NCBI GenBank assembly: GCA_019411205.1
Contig: DXRF01000198.1
Span: forward strand, 1 to 6,097
DNA: 6,097 nucleotides
Direction of reading: 5' to 3'
From: Parabacteroides sp.
GTDB taxonomy: Bacteria; Bacteroidota; Bacteroidia; Bacteroidales; Tannerellaceae
The notes under the pieces were generated by a model. The model made no database searches and was not told the origin of the DNA. It saw only the letters and a program-made list of their open reading frames with translations. The position numbers were made by a program, and so were the translations under genes. This document shows, in pieces, positions 5,433 through 6,097 of the stretch (position 1 is its first letter; the number at the start of each line of letters is the position of its first letter).

Positions 5433-5992
5433 GCCATCCAGTTCCGTATGATTGTCTTTCCTTCTGGTGTCAGTACGGATTCCGGATGGAACTGGATGCC
5501 GCGAACATCATATTCGCGATGGCGAAGTGCCATAATCTGTCCTTCTTCCATATCTTCTGCAATGACCTCCAAGCAGTTGGGAAAATTTTCTTTTGAGACA
5601 ACCCACGAATGGTAGCGACCAGCACGGAAGTTAGGTTCCAGACCCGTGAACAATGGGTCTGGAACTTTGACCCGTATATCTGAACATACTCCGTGATGTA
5701 CATCCGTCAGGTTGATAAGTGTTGCACCGAATGCTTCCCCGATGGCTTGCTCTCCGAGGCAGACGCCCAAAATACTCTTGGTCGGAGCATAACGATGGAT
5801 CAACGGTAGCAGGATACCTGCCTCTTCTGGGATGCCCGGACCGGGTGACAAAAGAATCTTATCAAAACGTTCTACTTCGTCTAGTGATATCTTGTCATTG
5901 CGATGTACTTCTACGTCTGCACCCAATTCCTTTAATATGTGCAATAGGTTGTAGGTAAAGGAATCATAATTATCGAATAGTAATACTTTCAT
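5417..5992 (-). CDS. trpG: Anthranilate synthase component II (glutamine amidotransferase)
   Basis: This 191-residue class I glutamine amidotransferase supplies ammonia to TrpE for converting chorismate to anthranilate. Seen: the N-terminal VLLFDNYDSFTYNL (3-16), the oxyanion-loop motif SPGPGIPEEAG (49-59), the nucleophile elbow GVCLGEQAIG with catalytic C78, the segment RYHSWVV (126-132), and IQFHPES (166-172) with H169 and E171 completing the triad. E81 replaces the histidine usual in the GVCLGHQ motif; it is not a triad residue, so activity should be kept. Length is typical. The same family serves PabA in folate synthesis, but the position between trpE and trpD makes the trp role the main one. 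The start is 42 bp after trpE, in repeat-like A/T-rich DNA without a Shine-Dalgarno. Confidence 0.96.
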   Translation of the reverse strand: MKVLLFDNYDSFTYNLLHILKELGADVEVHRNDKISLDEVERFDKILLSPGPGIPEEAGILLPLIHRYAPTKSILGVCLGEQAIGEAFGATLINLTDVHHGVCSDIRVKVPDPLFTGLEPNFRAGRYHSWVVSKENFPNCLEVIAEDMEEGQIMALRHREYDVRGIQFHPESVLTPEGKTIIRNWMAGTES

Positions 5993-6009
5993 AAAAACTC
6001 TATTTATTA

Positions 6010-6044
6010 ATTGTCGGTTATCGATTGTTTATTGTCAATTGATT
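6010..6044. repeat. Five-unit ATTGTNN-type heptad repeat at the trpE-trpG junction
   Basis: The plus-strand 7-mers are ATTGTCG, GTTATCG, ATTGTTT, ATTGTCA and ATTGATT. Bases 6023-6040 match both 636-653 and 3449-3466 at 15 of 18 positions, placing this tract in the same family. The trpE stop codon (6035-6037) and its last two codons lie within it. The remaining 17 bp before trpG (5993-6009) are A/T-rich with no other feature. Confidence 0.7.
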
Positions 6045-6097
6045 AACGTTGTCGCCAGATCGATCGCTTTCTTCAAGGCTCCTAATTTATTATTAAC
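6035..6097 (-). CDS. trpE: Anthranilate synthase component I, C-terminal 20 codons only
   Basis: The open frame entering at the right edge reads VNNKLGALKKAIDLATTLIN and then stops at TGA 6037-6035. Bacteroidales TrpE proteins end in a similar VNNKL...ALKKAI helix, and the position directly upstream of trpG is where trpE belongs. TrpE binds chorismate and makes anthranilate with the ammonia from TrpG. Only the tail is present, so identity rests on this short match plus context. The final residues fall in repeat DNA. Confidence 0.8.
   Translation of the reverse strand, partial: VNNKLGALKKAIDLATTLIN

Overview
The window reads as chromosomal DNA from a gut-type Bacteroidota (order Bacteroidales, possibly Parabacteroides or Bacteroides; the genus is a guess). 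The reasons are the gene order trpE-G-D-C-F-A, start regions that are A/T-rich and mostly lack Shine-Dalgarno sequences, a TAnnTTTG-type -7 promoter box, and an aspartate-semialdehyde-dependent polyamine dehydrogenase. Every gene I can support lies on the minus strand, so transcription runs from high to low coordinates.

Layout, in order of transcription. The last 20 codons of trpE enter at the right edge (6035-6097). They are followed by complete trpG (5417-5992), trpD (4395-5393), trpC (3573-4382), trpF (2953-3576) and trpA (2157-2930). Together these genes take chorismate to indole-3-glycerol phosphate and then, with TrpB, to tryptophan. trpB is not in the window; in relatives it usually precedes trpE. 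Gaps inside the operon are 12-42 bp, and trpC and trpF overlap by 4 bp, so this is one transcription unit. A 293-bp gap follows (1864-2156), holding an 85-bp structured inverted repeat and a likely promoter. Next is a complete carboxynorspermidine/saccharopine-dehydrogenase-family gene (670-1863), probably for spermidine synthesis. Last is the N-terminal 205 codons of a radical SAM protein that runs off the left edge (1-615).

The enzymes are ordinary; the interest lies in the DNA between and inside them. Several gene junctions are built from degenerate 7-bp tandem repeats: 623-671 (ATTGNNN, seven units), 2936-2970 (GATTTNN, five units), 5391-5432 (about six degenerate units) and 6010-6044 (ATTGNNN-like, five units). 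These tracts reach into coding ends, so they supply the last residues of TrpE and TrpF and span the trpD start. A related unit lies inside the trpF coding sequence as a 41-bp perfect palindrome (20-bp arms, one central base; 3427-3467). It encodes residues 37-50 without breaking the frame. This resembles, by analogy only, the palindromic elements that invade reading frames in Rickettsia. It is the best candidate here for something little described: a heptad-repeat family that colonises gene junctions and, once, a biosynthetic gene.
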